Source: Triatoma infestans (taxonomy: Eukaryota > Arthropoda > Insecta > Hemiptera > Reduviidae). From it: DNA of 64,000 nt. The translations under genes and the position numbers were made by a program. Within the stretch, counting starts at the first letter, position 1. Each line of letters begins with the position of its first letter. Shown piece by piece: positions 1 through 9,934 of this stretch. Under the pieces are notes generated by a model. The model ran no database searches, was not told the origin of the DNA, and saw nothing but the letters and a program-made list of their open reading frames with translations. The stretch covers positions 124,001-188,000 of the forward strand of contig JAAEAF010000094.1 of NCBI GenBank assembly GCA_011037195.1, read 5' to 3'.

Positions 1-539
1 TTGCAAAGTGTGCAGATGTAAAGAAAGGCTGAAATAAACCCGGACCATCACTTAGTGATATAGTTATCCCAAATAATAATAGTTTTTTTTTTTTTTTTTT
101 TAAATAAGATAAATATATCAATTAATAATAAATCAATAATAAAACAATAATAAATTAATAAATTGATAGAAAAATAAATAATAAATTGATAATAAATCAA
201 TTTTAGATTCTCATAAAAAACAAATTCTGGTATGAAACAGTCGGACAACTAGCTCTCACTATAATTAATACAAGACAATAGAAAATTATTTTTAAAATGA
301 TAGTTATGTTTACAAAAGTTTAGATGGGCTGGCCATGAAGCAGTTGGTATCAGGTATCACGTATACCTGATTGTATGTAGTATGGGCAGCGCCCTCTGTC
401 GCAACTAAAGCATGTAGCGCAGTTTTAATTTTGACCAAATTGACAAGTCTCCCAGTACACCCGAAATAGGTTTTTCCGCAAAACTCATAGAAGAAGCATG
501 AAAATCATCTGTGCAATGAGTATTTCAAGTTTAATGAAT
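1..539. other. AT-rich intergenic stretch, no gene seen
   Basis: Very AT-rich non-coding sequence with a 19-base T run at 83-101 and short AAT/TAA-rich tracts. No protein homology or splice structure could be recognised. It ends at the left target duplication of the foldback element. Confidence 0.6.
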
Positions 540-551
540 AACGTTGTAGCC

Positions 552-883
552 ATCGTAGACATTTTCCATGATAGCCTGCTTCATTTTGTGGTCATCGACC
601 GGTTTCGGGCGTTCGCCCATCTTCAGGATGCGTTTGTCAGACAGTGTGATAACATAGACTTGCACGGAGCAAATTCAGTTTACACACTTGTAAGTGTGGA
701 GTTGTAAGTAAGGAGTGTGTAAAGCGAATTTGTTCTGTGCAAGTCTGTGTTATCACACTGTCTGACAAACGCATCCTGAAGATGAGCGAACGCCCAAAAC
801 CGGTCGATGACCACAAAGTGAAGCAGGGTATCACGGAAAATGTCTCTGATGCTTTCCAGCTCTGCGGAACCAACCACCACAAC
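552..883. mobile_element. Foldback element, copy A
   Basis: A near-palindromic insertion. The left arm (552-689) and right arm (714-850) are inverted copies about 135 bp long around a loop of about 24 bp. The right arm is followed by an unpaired tail (851-883) ending CCACCACAACA. The 12-bp sequence AACGTTGTAGCC lies on both sides (540-551 and 884-895) and is read as the target-site duplication. The same arms recur at 53227-53608 and, as half an element, at 36546-36691. The arms stay open in several frames, but those frames are not conserved across copies and are treated as chance. The class is uncertain: foldback DNA transposon or LINE-mobilised palindrome. Confidence 0.75.
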
Positions 884-924
884 AACGTTGTAGCCGTTTA
901 CGAGAAAACTTGAAAAATTAATTC

Positions 925-1110
925 TGTAAAGTCGCACTTCCGGTTAGCCGATCTTCTTCAGATGTGCAATTCTATCAATCTTTTCACTATACAATGAGGA
1001 TATAAATATTTTGTAGTTGGTAAAACCATACATTGCAGTGAAGTGGCACTCTAGAGGAAAGCATAATGCTACTGTTCCCGCTACTGTTCCCTTAGAACCC
1101 CCTCAAAAAA
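925..1110 (+). repeat. CTTCCGG-family repeat, fragment
   Basis: Contains the family hallmarks AAAGTCGCACTTCCGGTT, a following CGAT-TTCTTC-like stretch, and TGAAGTGGCACT-TAGAGG about 100 bp later. It is a diverged partial module of the dispersed family seen complete at 24315-25225. Confidence 0.6.
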
Positions 1111-1201
1111 AATAAAATTCCCCGAATTCGGGATTGTGCCCGAAACCTTCGAGTCAGATGCGGTTGCTAAGTACCTAAAAGAACACACATATACATACCT
1201 T

Positions 1202-1290
1202 CACACACACACACACACACACACACCAACACACACACACACACAAAAAAAAAAAAAAACCACACACACACACACACACACACATACACA
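1202..1290. repeat. (CA)n microsatellite
   Basis: Long CA/AC dinucleotide tracts interrupted by an A run at about 1245-1259. The Thr/His-rich reading frame across it is a product of the repeat. Confidence 0.9.
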
Positions 1291-1380
1291 TATATCACAG
1301 GCCCATATCACTTTGGATCGCATTGTTTTGATAAAGAAATTGTCTTAAAGTTTGGATTCTTTACTAATTATTTAAAAAAA

Positions 1381-1735
1381 AAATTAAACTAATACCATAA
1401 CAGACCATGAAGAATCAAGGCTTGCCCGGCGGCGATTTTTTACTAGGGTGCGTGCTATGCCGCGGTTCCCTCCTATGTACTACCAAGGTGCTACCAACTT
1501 AGCTTCACACTTTGTCTCACGATGTACCCTGCATTTTCGCACCAGTGACGAGTGCCCTAGCCATTAGTCCAACAGGTGAGGGCTCTAAATATTTAGTTAT
1601 CCTAATTTCCACCAACTGGAGCAACACCAATACATTGTCTGATGAACGGAAACATAAATAACGTTTAGCCCCCACCTGAACTCCAAAAGTAAATTCATCC
1701 GAAAAAGAAATCCAAATAAAAATGCAGTTAGCATT
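1381..1735. other. Non-coding stretch, nothing recognised
   Basis: Less AT-rich around 1415-1600 than its surroundings, which may mark an old insertion, but no domain, terminal repeat or RNA fold was recognised. Confidence 0.4.
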
Positions 1736-1737
1736 CA

Positions 1738-1833
1738 GAATATACCAGAATATCGTTAGGTCAAGATACGAATATACCAGAATATCGTTGGGTCAAGTTA
1801 CGAATATACCAGAATATCGTTGGGTCAAGTTAC
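1738..1833. repeat. Tandem repeat, 3 x 32 bp
   Basis: Three adjacent 32-bp units starting GAATATACCAGAATATCG at 1738, 1770 and 1802. Units 2 and 3 are identical; unit 1 differs at two positions. Confidence 0.9.
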
Positions 1834-1929
1834 GATCAAAAGGAAAGAAATATATTCGGTAAATTTGCATTTCCGGTGGCCGAGTTTCTTAAAACTTGGA
1901 ATTCTTAAGAAGGTATTAAATGTACAGTA

Positions 1930-2978
1930 GTTTTTTTGTTTGTTTTTTTTTTATAACGCCCGCGCCCTTACTGATTTCTCATCATTCGGCACCTTGCACC
2001 CCAATATAATGTTATCGCGTATTCGCGATCGTCCAAGTCATTCTTCTGTATATCTTCCAAACCTGCACAACAGAGCAGGTGTTGGGCGTCCATGTCTTCA
2101 ATCCCGCATAGAGGACAATTAGGGCTGTCCACTACTTCAATGCGGAACAAGTGTGCCTGCAGAAAATCATGCCCCATCATCATCCTGAAGGCTGCAACCA
2201 TTTCAGCAAGGCGCAGTGCCGAGAAGCAAGGGGATGACGAGAATACTGGTTTCTTGTGCCAGTGCACGCAATTCCCATTCGGGGGTGGTGGCTTTATTTA
2301 CCGATTGCAGGAGATCCAGTTTGGATTCTGCCACATGTTTCCGCTTTAGAGAGAGTATGTTCGGAAAAAGCCAGCCTCGCTTCTGATTGAAAGCCATGTT
2401 ATGCAGTTATTTCCTCAACTTTACTGGCTAGGGGCTTCTGGGTTTTTAACCTAGGCGCGGAGGTTTCTTGTAAGTCCCAGTGTTCAACCCTCAAGCGTCT
2501 TACTTTCCCAAACATATTAATGGCGGCCATTTCCCTTCGGATGCTTAGTGGCTCCACTCCAGTCTGAATTTCCATAGCCGGAATAGGGGTAGATTTAGCT
2601 CCTCCAGTGACCAGATGCAGGCCCTTATTTTGGACAATATCCAATGCCTTTAGGACATTGTCGGTGGCCGTAAGGAGTATCTCACCTCCATATTCTAAAG
2701 AGGGCCTGATATATGCTTTGTACGTCAGCGCTAGTATATCTTGTCTTGCTTCCCAGCTGATACCAGCTAGTCGTTTCAAAAGCTGTAATCTGCTTTCTGC
2801 CTGTTGCGCTAACTTCTCTACATGATTCTTCCACGTCAACCTACTGTCCACTGCGACCCCGAGATACGTTGCTGAATCCGTTCGTAATAAGGGATATTAT
2901 TATATTTTATACAGATGTCTTGTCTCTTGGTTGATAAGGTAAACACCTGAAACATGGTTTTCGAAGTATTGACTTCGA
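1930..2978 (-). pseudogene. 5'-truncated LINE, RT C-terminus and tail
   Basis: On the minus strand from about 2977 the sequence encodes the C-terminal part of a non-LTR reverse transcriptase: a VFTLSTK segment, then YLGV-x-DSRLTWKNH, the post-palm region RPSLEYGGEILL (2399-2851 frame), and a C-terminal zinc-knuckle-like CPLCG...H..C segment (1968-2267 frame). The frames are broken by frameshifts near 2850 and 2390-2270. A T-rich run at 1930-1951 is the poly(A) tail read from the other strand. CTTCCGG-family sequence lies on both sides, so the LINE appears to have inserted into such a copy. Clade (CR1/jockey-like) is not certain; it is a dead 5'-truncated copy. Confidence 0.75.
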
Positions 2979-2979
2979 A

Positions 2980-3250
2980 GGACACATTAGTAAAACCGTA
3001 CATTCTACTGAAGTGGTACTTTAGAGAATTGCAGTTCCTGCACAATCCTACTTCAAGCAATTTTTCTCGGAAAATAAATGTTAAATTAAAAGGAAAAATG
3101 AAAAATCGTAGGTTGCTTTGGGGGTCGTTAACATGGGAAATTTAAAGAAAATCGTTGGAACCATTTTCGAAAAAATTGATGACAAACTAAACAAAAAAAA
3201 ATTCAATAAAGTCGCACTTCACTTTCTGTTTTGAGGGATTTTTAACCTTC
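2980..3250 (+). repeat. CTTCCGG-family repeat, continuation after LINE
   Basis: Resumes the family at TAGTAAAACCGTACATT with the TGAAGTGGTACTTTAGAG motif, and contains GAAAATCGTTGGAACCATTTT and AAAGTCGCACTTC near 3150-3220. Together with 1850-1930 it looks like one copy split by the LINE. Confidence 0.5.
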
Positions 3251-3299
3251 TTGTAACCTCGACGTAATTTCAAATTTCAACTACCTGTGATTGTGTTTT

Positions 3300-3640
3300 A
3301 GTTTTTCTTCACACACACACACACACACATAATCAAACATAAAACACAAAAATGTCGTACATAAATTGCTTAATCCTGTTTGCAGTCATGTAAAACATTT
3401 CTGTGAAAGAAAGTTTTCTAACTGCGTTTTTAAAATAATTAAATGAACTCCACCACTGTTTATGGTGAACCACGATCCGTTTCCAATTAACACTTTTTTG
3501 GCCACATTATGTTCCTTGCATTATAATTGGCTTTCCCACTCAGTTTTACACTTGGAACAAATTATTAATAAAATAATTCTTACCATAATGTTTTATTAAT
3601 GTTTATTTCAATACTCGTGTTCATTTTCTCTCAAACATTC
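3300..3640. other. Non-coding stretch with a short (CA)n tract
   Basis: AT-rich with a short CA tract at about 3311-3328. No gene or transposon end was recognised. Confidence 0.4.
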
Positions 3641-4545
3641 AAATGACTGACTTCTCTTTACTGCAATTACTTCGTATAAATTTCTCTTACACCTGGAAGT
3701 ATCGCGCTTCGTGTCAAATTTCCGAAATTGAGTTTTCACCGATAATGCATTCTTTGAGGTCCCCTGACTACGAAATAAATGTTTTCAGCTCTGTTTGTGT
3801 GTTTGTGTGAACAAAATATCTCAAAAATGAATAAAATCACAGGAAGCTCAAACTTGATATTCCGTTTAGATACAGGAAGGTTTCCATCCAAATCCATCAA
3901 CCGGAAATGCAACTTTACTGAATAATTTTTTTTTTTTTCGGTTTTTCGCGATTTCCTTTAAACTTGGTGCACTCTCTGTGCACATAAATATCGTATCACT
4001 TTCATTTATATAGTTTTACGATCTATACAATATTAATACACTTCAGAAGCATTTATAGAATTCCAAATGTGAAGAAAATCGGTAAACCGGAAGTGCGATA
4101 TTACAGAATAGGTTTTCGAGGTTTTTGAGATTTTCTTGAAAGTGATGACAACGATTACTACATAAAAGCGATGGACTACTTGCTGCACTAATAGTGGAGT
4201 ATCACTGTTATTTGCAACATTCTTCCGATTAAATTTATTTTTGAGGCGTATTGGAGGTCTGCAGTTCTTCAATCCTAATGGATGTTGCTGGGCTGAACTG
4301 GCAGTGAAATCTGAAATGAAATCTCTGGATTAGTACTAGAAGTTAAATCCATAGTTAGTTTGATTTCCACAAGCTTTGTTGATTTTGTCATATAAAGCTC
4401 CACATAAGGTCGCTCAGGTATGCAAGCAAAATCCCCACCACCATTTTTGTAGTCAGCACATATCTAAACAATTTGATGCTAATTTTAATGAGAATTTCTT
4501 CATTGAATTGGAATAATTAGAATAAGAGAAAGTCGTCTGAATGTT
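3640..4545 (-). repeat. CTTCCGG-family repeat, inverted copy
   Basis: Reads the family in reverse: a CTTCTCTTTACT-like end, GAGTTTTCACCG near 3730, GAGGTCCCCTGA near 3760, ATCAACCGGAAATGC near 3895, AACCGGAAGTGCG near 4085, and the opposite end AAGAGAAAGTCGTCTGA near 4524. Diverged, and carrying an 80-bp segment (4266-4345) that recurs at 5071-5150. Confidence 0.6.
4266..4345. repeat. 80-bp dispersed duplicate, copy 1
   Basis: TCTTCAATCCTAATGGATGT through TAGTACTAGAAGTTA is repeated almost identically at 5071-5150. Origin unknown: short insertion or local duplication. Confidence 0.75.
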
Positions 4546-5070
4546 GTATGCGATTTTCTCGATAACGGCTCCAACGATTTTTTTTAAATTTCGTATACTA
4601 ATCAATCATATAAGTATCAATCACTTTCACTAGGTATATCACCTAGTGGATTAGGTGGGTATCAAATCAGGGGGCTAGGCTGAAGTGTATATGGCCTTAG
4701 GAGAAATTGAACGTGTACATCTGCAAACACAAATCTTAAGCGTGTAAGGTTGCCTCGATACGACTACACCGAGCTGATGGTCAGCTGAGTATATTTGATG
4801 TTTGACTACTTTATGTAATAATGTAATCCTCATTACTGGCAAGCAGAACTCTAACAATTAAGTGCGCGGTATTGTTACATTTACCTGACGTATAATTTAT
4901 AATGGTTTTAATTTTTACCTTTCTAACAGTAAATAATTTCCATTTTGATTAAGATCTGCCGACTATCTGGGCCACTTTCCTTTGTTACTACACCATGTAA
5001 CAAAAAGAACAATTTAATTTTCTTCAACTTTCATTTTTTTTATTTTCTTTTCTACTTATCAGCGGGAGAG
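4546..5070. other. Non-coding stretch, nothing recognised
   Basis: AT-rich, with no convincing reading frame, splice structure or terminal repeats. Confidence 0.4.
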
Positions 5071-5150
5071 TTCTTCCATCCTAATGGATGTTGCTGGATG
5101 AACTGGCAGTGAAATCTGAAATGAAATCTCTGGATTAGTACTAGAAGTTA
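5071..5150. repeat. 80-bp dispersed duplicate, copy 2
   Basis: Second copy of the segment at 4266-4345, same orientation, with only a few differences. Confidence 0.75.
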
Positions 5151-5509
5151 CTTCCACAAATAGAAAAGTATTAGAAAGAGGTTAATATCTGATAATTTGA
5201 TAAGAAGACTTTTTATTACCTTCCCCATTTCCTGTCAAATATATTAATCCATGCTAATGATTTCGATGAAGAAAATTATACAAAAGGCTATTGTACTTTC
5301 AAATGTGAGGGAAAAAGGCATACGTTATTTCTGGGAAGAGAATGGTGAGGTGTGAAGATATACAGAGTAGGTTTCAGAAAAGTTGAAACCACAGACTATA
5401 CCTAAAAATTTGATGTGGAACACTGACACGATGTTCTCTCACTGCAATTAATACAATAATTAATAAAATTGACAACATGGAAATGTTTACTCATCTGCCC
5501 TAACATATA

Positions 5510-5718
5510 ATTACGTTAGAATAAACCTGGACATTAACCTAATAAAACTGCTGATAAACTGCTGTTCCCATCCTTTCCTATTTCCTATATAGTATCCTAA
5601 TTTTCCCACAGTCTTTTAGTCTTGTATTTGTTGTTAGAGTGTATGTTTATATTGTAATTCCAATTTTAAATAAATTATAATTTTTAAAAACGGAATTTTT
5701 GAAATAAAAAACGTAATT
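5510..5718 (+). repeat. 5' LTR of Errantivirus
   Basis: 209 bp, starting ATTACGTTAG and ending ACGTAATT, with short inverted termini. It matches 11612-11820 except at three positions. AATAAA-like signals lie in its A/T-rich 3' half. Confidence 0.9.
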
Positions 5719-5735
5719 GGCGCAGTCGGTAGGAC
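5718..5735 (+). promoter_or_regulatory. Primer-binding site, tRNA-Ser type
   Basis: TGGCGCAGTCGGTAGGAC directly follows the 5' LTR and shares its first T with it. TGG complements the CCA tail, and CGCAGTCG complements a tRNA-Ser acceptor end, the primer known for the 17.6/297 branch. Primer identity is inferred from family knowledge. Confidence 0.75.
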
Positions 5736-6166
5736 CGGTAAACAGTATTCGGTCCAAGTCTAAAAACTCGTAATCGGATCCTGTGTGATTAAATCACTTA
5801 TTACCGGTAAAACAAAATTTACATCAGCGACAGACATCAAGACTCCGGCGAAGAAAACCCACGCTAGAGCCCAGGAATCGCCGTAAGAAGACACCTCTAA
5901 CTTTCAAAGTATCTCTAATGAGAATCATACTTTTTACTTTGTAAGTGATATAAAACAACTATTTAAATTTTTTTTTTAAGAAGATTTCAGAATATTTCTT
6001 TATATTAAAATTTTTATAACAATTTCTTTTTATATTTTAAAATTTCTTAATATATAACAATTAAATTAAATAACTTAAGAATTCAAACATTTATAATTGT
6101 ATCTTATTTGTTTTCTCCATTTTAAGGTTTTGACGTATATTTAGATTTTCTTTACTATCAATTAAA

Positions 6167-7129
6167 ATGTCATCAGTTACTGAAATAAAAGCCTTTACGG
6201 ATACTATCCCCTTGTTTAACGGAAATCCCAAACAATTATGTTACTTCATAAACAGAGTAGACGAAATTAACACTTTAATTAACAATTGCACCCCAGAAGT
6301 TTCGGAATCACTAAAAGCATTAGCATTCATAAACATTAAAGGCAAACTGACAGATAAAGCATCAGAAATTATACAAGAACAAAACTTTAATAACTGGACG
6401 GAACTAAAACAATTCCTTATTTCAAAATTTTCAAATAAACAAAACTCAACCAGCATTCTCTTAGACATAATGTACAAGATATGTGGCAACAACCCCGTAG
6501 GATTTGTAAATGAAATAATCGAACTGTTCCACTTATATAAACAAAAATTATCCCTAGAAACTAATAACGCCCGAATTGTTTATACCCACAACGAAAAGCT
6601 CGTAGTCTTACACACGATCATTTCAATGAAAGACCCCTTACGAAACAATCTGGCTACACGCAATCCTCAAACCCTTAATGAACTAGAAAGCCTCTTGAGA
6701 AACGACTTCCAATACCTAAGACCACCAAATACCCCAGTTCAAAATTTTAAACCAATCCCTAACAATCCTTTAGTGAGACTTCGAGAAAAGACACACTTTC
6801 CTAGAGGTCCAATTAATATTCAAAGAAAACCATTCCCCAATGAACCCATGTCAATTTCAACTCGACAAACCACGAGACCTAACAACTATTTTATGCATAA
6901 CTCTCCGAACCGACCGATAAATTGGACGGCTGAAGAGGTATACAACCATGATCAAACATACAACACACAAATGCACGAATATCATAATAACCATGAACAT
7001 GACGGCCAACAAAATTACGAAATAGCCCCAGATTATGACCCTAACGAACCAGTAATTGAAGAACAAATAGAACAAATTTCGAATCCTCATTTTTTAGAAA
7101 TAGACCGGAAGAACAACAAGAAATCTTGA
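6167..7129 (+). CDS. gag: Gag protein of Errantivirus
   Basis: Intact 320-residue frame with an ATG start about 450 bp inside the 5' LTR. The product would be the capsid/nucleocapsid polyprotein that packages element RNA. The first 180 residues show a retroviral-capsid-like helical segment (LTDKASEIIQ, then WTELKQFLISKF), followed by a Pro/Asn/Arg-rich region and an acidic C-terminus. There is no CCHC knuckle, which is usual in this genus. The frame ends at a TGA that overlaps pol in the -1 frame, with a slippery heptamer 31 bases before the stop codon ends. No internal lesion is visible, so this is the best preserved gene of the element. Confidence 0.85.
   Translation: MSSVTEIKAFTDTIPLFNGNPKQLCYFINRVDEINTLINNCTPEVSESLKALAFINIKGKLTDKASEIIQEQNFNNWTELKQFLISKFSNKQNSTSILLDIMYKICGNNPVGFVNEIIELFHLYKQKLSLETNNARIVYTHNEKLVVLHTIISMKDPLRNNLATRNPQTLNELESLLRNDFQYLRPPNTPVQNFKPIPNNPLVRLREKTHFPRGPINIQRKPFPNEPMSISTRQTTRPNNYFMHNSPNRPINWTAEEVYNHDQTYNTQMHEYHNNHEHDGQQNYEIAPDYDPNEPVIEEQIEQISNPHFLEIDRKNNKKS
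7090..7096 (+). promoter_or_regulatory. -1 ribosomal frameshift slippery site
   Basis: T TTT TTA is phased exactly as the -1 rule requires: the gag-frame codons are TTT (7091-7093) and TTA (7094-7096). After the shift the frame starts at 7096 and runs open into the protease. Errantiviruses are known to express pol by -1 frameshifting; the site is inferred from sequence and phase. A downstream stimulatory structure was not examined. Confidence 0.75.
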
Positions 7130-7536
7130 ACATAAATTGCAATTCAAAACTACCCTTCATCAAAATTCAACATTACAAAATTTTATTAGATACAGGATCA
7201 TCGATAAATCTAATTCACCCGGAATTAATAAAAACTCATTTACCGGAAATAGAAATATTTAAAGAACAATTCGTGTTTAATACCGCTACTGGGAAAAGCT
7301 GTGGCAATGAGTATATAAATTTACGAATTAATGGTAAAACAATTAAATGTTACATCTTTAACTTCCATAAAAATTTCAATTTATTATTAGGATTTCCTGC
7401 CCTTAAGGAATTAGAAATGAAAATGGACTTTTCAAATAAACTGTATACTGTAACCAGAAAACATGCAAATTACAATATTTTCAGAACAACACAGAATGTT
7501 TTAATACAGAACCGGAAGAACACACAGAAAACATAA
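7096..7536 (+). pseudogene. pol: Pol protease domain, then truncated frame
   Basis: The -1 frame after gag encodes a retropepsin-type aspartic protease: the active-site LLDTGSSINLIHPELI lies near 7170-7225 and a flap/C-terminal LLLGFPALKEL near 7380-7415. The protease would cleave Gag-Pol. The frame then runs into a stop ending at 7536. From about 7490 the homologous continuation (RT thumb) is in another frame, so a deletion junction lies about 7440-7500. All of the RT fingers and palm expected between protease and thumb are absent. Confidence 0.85.
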
Positions 7537-8280
7537 TTAAAATACTTAAAAAGCTCCGTGAACACAACCTAAAAAAACAAATTGACAAATCAGAATTTTT
7601 CAGAAAAGAAGTTGCATATTTAGGCCACATAATCTCCAAAAACGGTATAAAACCCAATCCAGACAAACTGAAAGTAATTCAAGACTTTCCAATTCCAAAA
7701 ACTAACAAACAGATTAAAAGTTTCCTAGGACTTATAGGCTATTACAGAAGATTTATAAAGGACTTTGCACACATTACGAAACCAATGACAAAATGTTTGA
7801 AAAAGAACGCCATAGTAAACACTAACGATCCCGAATACTTAGAATGCTTCAGCACATGCAAAAACCTACTAATGAACGAACCTATACTAAAATACCCGGA
7901 TTTTTCGAAAGAGTTTATTTTAACCACCGACGCAAGCAACGTAGCAATAGGAGCAGTTCTCAGCCAAAAACATGACAACTCAGACTTACAATAGCTTACG
8001 CCAGCCGCACCCTTAATGAAACTGAAACCCATTTGTCCACAATAGAGAAGGAATTAATAGCAATTGTATGGGCTACGAAATATTTCAGACCATATTTATA
8101 TGGTAGGAAATTTAAAATTTTTTGTGACCACCGACCTCTCCAATGGTTGTACTCTTTAAAAGAACCCAACTCCAAACTGTTAAGATGGCGACTTAAGTTA
8201 GAAGAATTTGACTACGACATTTCTTATAAACAGGGCGCAGGAAATAAAGTAGCAGACGCACTATCACGGATAGAAATAAA
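7497..8280 (+). pseudogene. pol: Pol remnant: RT thumb/connection and RNase H
   Basis: The frame at 7497-7994 starts just downstream of where the RT YxDD box should be and encodes the thumb/connection (AYLGHIISKNGIKPNPDK, then SFLGLIGYYRRFIKDFA). It leads into RNase H, with the first catalytic Asp in LTTDASNVAIGA. The frame stops at 7992-7994 and homology resumes in the frame of the 8033-9934 reading frame, with the other acidic residues (IEKEL, FCDHRPLQW, VADALSR). A frameshift therefore splits RNase H near 7990. With no RT catalytic core the copy cannot reverse transcribe. Confidence 0.88.
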
Positions 8281-9934
8281 TATGAATGAAATAGAGAACG
8301 AAGACAGTGACAAAATTATAGACGAACTGATACAAAAATTCTATCAAGAGAACTTAAACGAAGCACCACTGGAACATGAAACCTCCCAACGAGACATAGA
8401 AAAAGAATCTGTCATAGTCAATACACCTGACAACAACAGTGATATAGAAATCGTTGACGAAAACGAAGACAATGACGCAACTGTCCACTCCAACATCTTA
8501 GGCAACACGTCAGTGAAAATACCCATCATTGAAGGACCAGTAAATTTTAGTAATCTTATAATAATTCTCTCCCTAGTTAAATACGATCCTAAACCCACTA
8601 AAATATTAAAACTATTTAATTCTCAAATCAGAATAGTCGCAGAAATATCAGAAAACAAATTTGAAGAAGATATAGTGAAATTAACCAAAGAATATACCAA
8701 ACCCAAAACGAAATACGGTTTATATTTTGAAAATGATTTTTATGAACGTTTTACTTCAGTAGTTACAAAATATTTTGGCGAATCAGACGTGATGTTCACA
8801 AAATTTACCCAAAAGCTACTAGACATACTAGACGAAAGAGAGACAAAGGAAATCATAGAAAACTATCATGTAGGCAAAACCAACCACAGAGGTATTGAGG
8901 AAACACTCAACAAAATACAAAGGACATACTATTGGCCAAAAAGGAGACAATCAATACAAGAATACATCAATAAGTGTGAAATTTGCCTTAAGACAAAATA
9001 CGACAGAATGCCCATAAAAGCCAAACTAAATCACACACCTACTGCAACTAGACAACTGGAAATTATACATATTGACAGTGTAACCTTAGACGGCATCAAA
9101 TTTTTAACAATCATCGACTCTTTCTCCAGGTTCGCTCAAGTTTACAAATTAACTACAGCTCAAGGTATAACAATAGCTAACAGATTAATAGAGTACTTTA
9201 CCCACTATGGATTACCAAAAAAAATAATATCAGACAACGGTTTAGAATTTAATAACTCCGTAATAAAAGAACTGTTGGACCTACACAAAATCAATCTACA
9301 TTTCATAAGCTCACAACATCCGGAATCAAACGGAATGGCCGAAAGATTCCACTCTACTCTCATAGAGCACATAAGAATTTTAAATAACAGGGACGAATTC
9401 AAAGACGATGATATTGAAAGTAAAGTAAAATACGCCTTGTTAGCATACAATAACAGCATACACTCAGTTACCAAACTTACTCCTTTTGAGATACTACATG
9501 GACACTTACAAACAGAACCAGTTTTCGAAATGGACATTGAAAAACAATTAATAAACGACTATATAAATAAACACAGAGACAAAACTAAACTTTTATATGA
9601 ACGAATTAGAGCAAGGATTGACTCAAATAAAGAAAAGGTATTAGACAGCAGAAACAAATCCAGGGAAGATCCACCTGAAATTCCCACCGAAATATTCGTA
9701 AAAAATAAACAAAATATGAACAAAACGAAAAACAAATATAATAAAGAAACAGTTACTTCATTAGACCCAAAACTTAAAACACTAATAATTAACCCGAGAC
9801 ACTTTAACACTCGCGAGAAAATCCATATGTCTAATATTAAACGACCAAGACAACTTGGGCCTGACAAATTTAAAACTAAGGATCCTGTTCCAGGGCCTTC
9901 TTCTTCTTCTTGCCCACAACAGGACGAGACTTAG
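8280..9934 (+). CDS. pol: Pol integrase domain
   Basis: This part of the long frame 8033-9934 follows RNase H after an acidic linker and encodes a retroviral-type integrase. It has an N-terminal HHCC zinc-binding segment (two His in YHVGKTNHRG; CEIC near 8977) and a catalytic core with all three acidic residues: Asp in IIHIDSV, Asp in ISDNGLEFN, Glu in GMAERFHSTL. A basic, Lys/Asn-rich C-terminal region follows. The domain would insert element DNA into chromosomes. It has no visible lesion but sits downstream of the RNase H frameshift, so it could not be translated normally from gag-pol. Confidence 0.9.

Noticed and set aside
498..937. Overlapping open frames in the foldback element
   Set aside because: They arise because the arms are palindromic and open in several frames; no family or conserved frame across copies.
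1136..1348. 70-residue Thr/His-rich reading frame
   Set aside because: It is translation of a CA microsatellite.
5718..5735. Possible tRNA gene fragment
   Set aside because: Position directly after the LTR identifies it as the primer-binding site complementary to a tRNA end.
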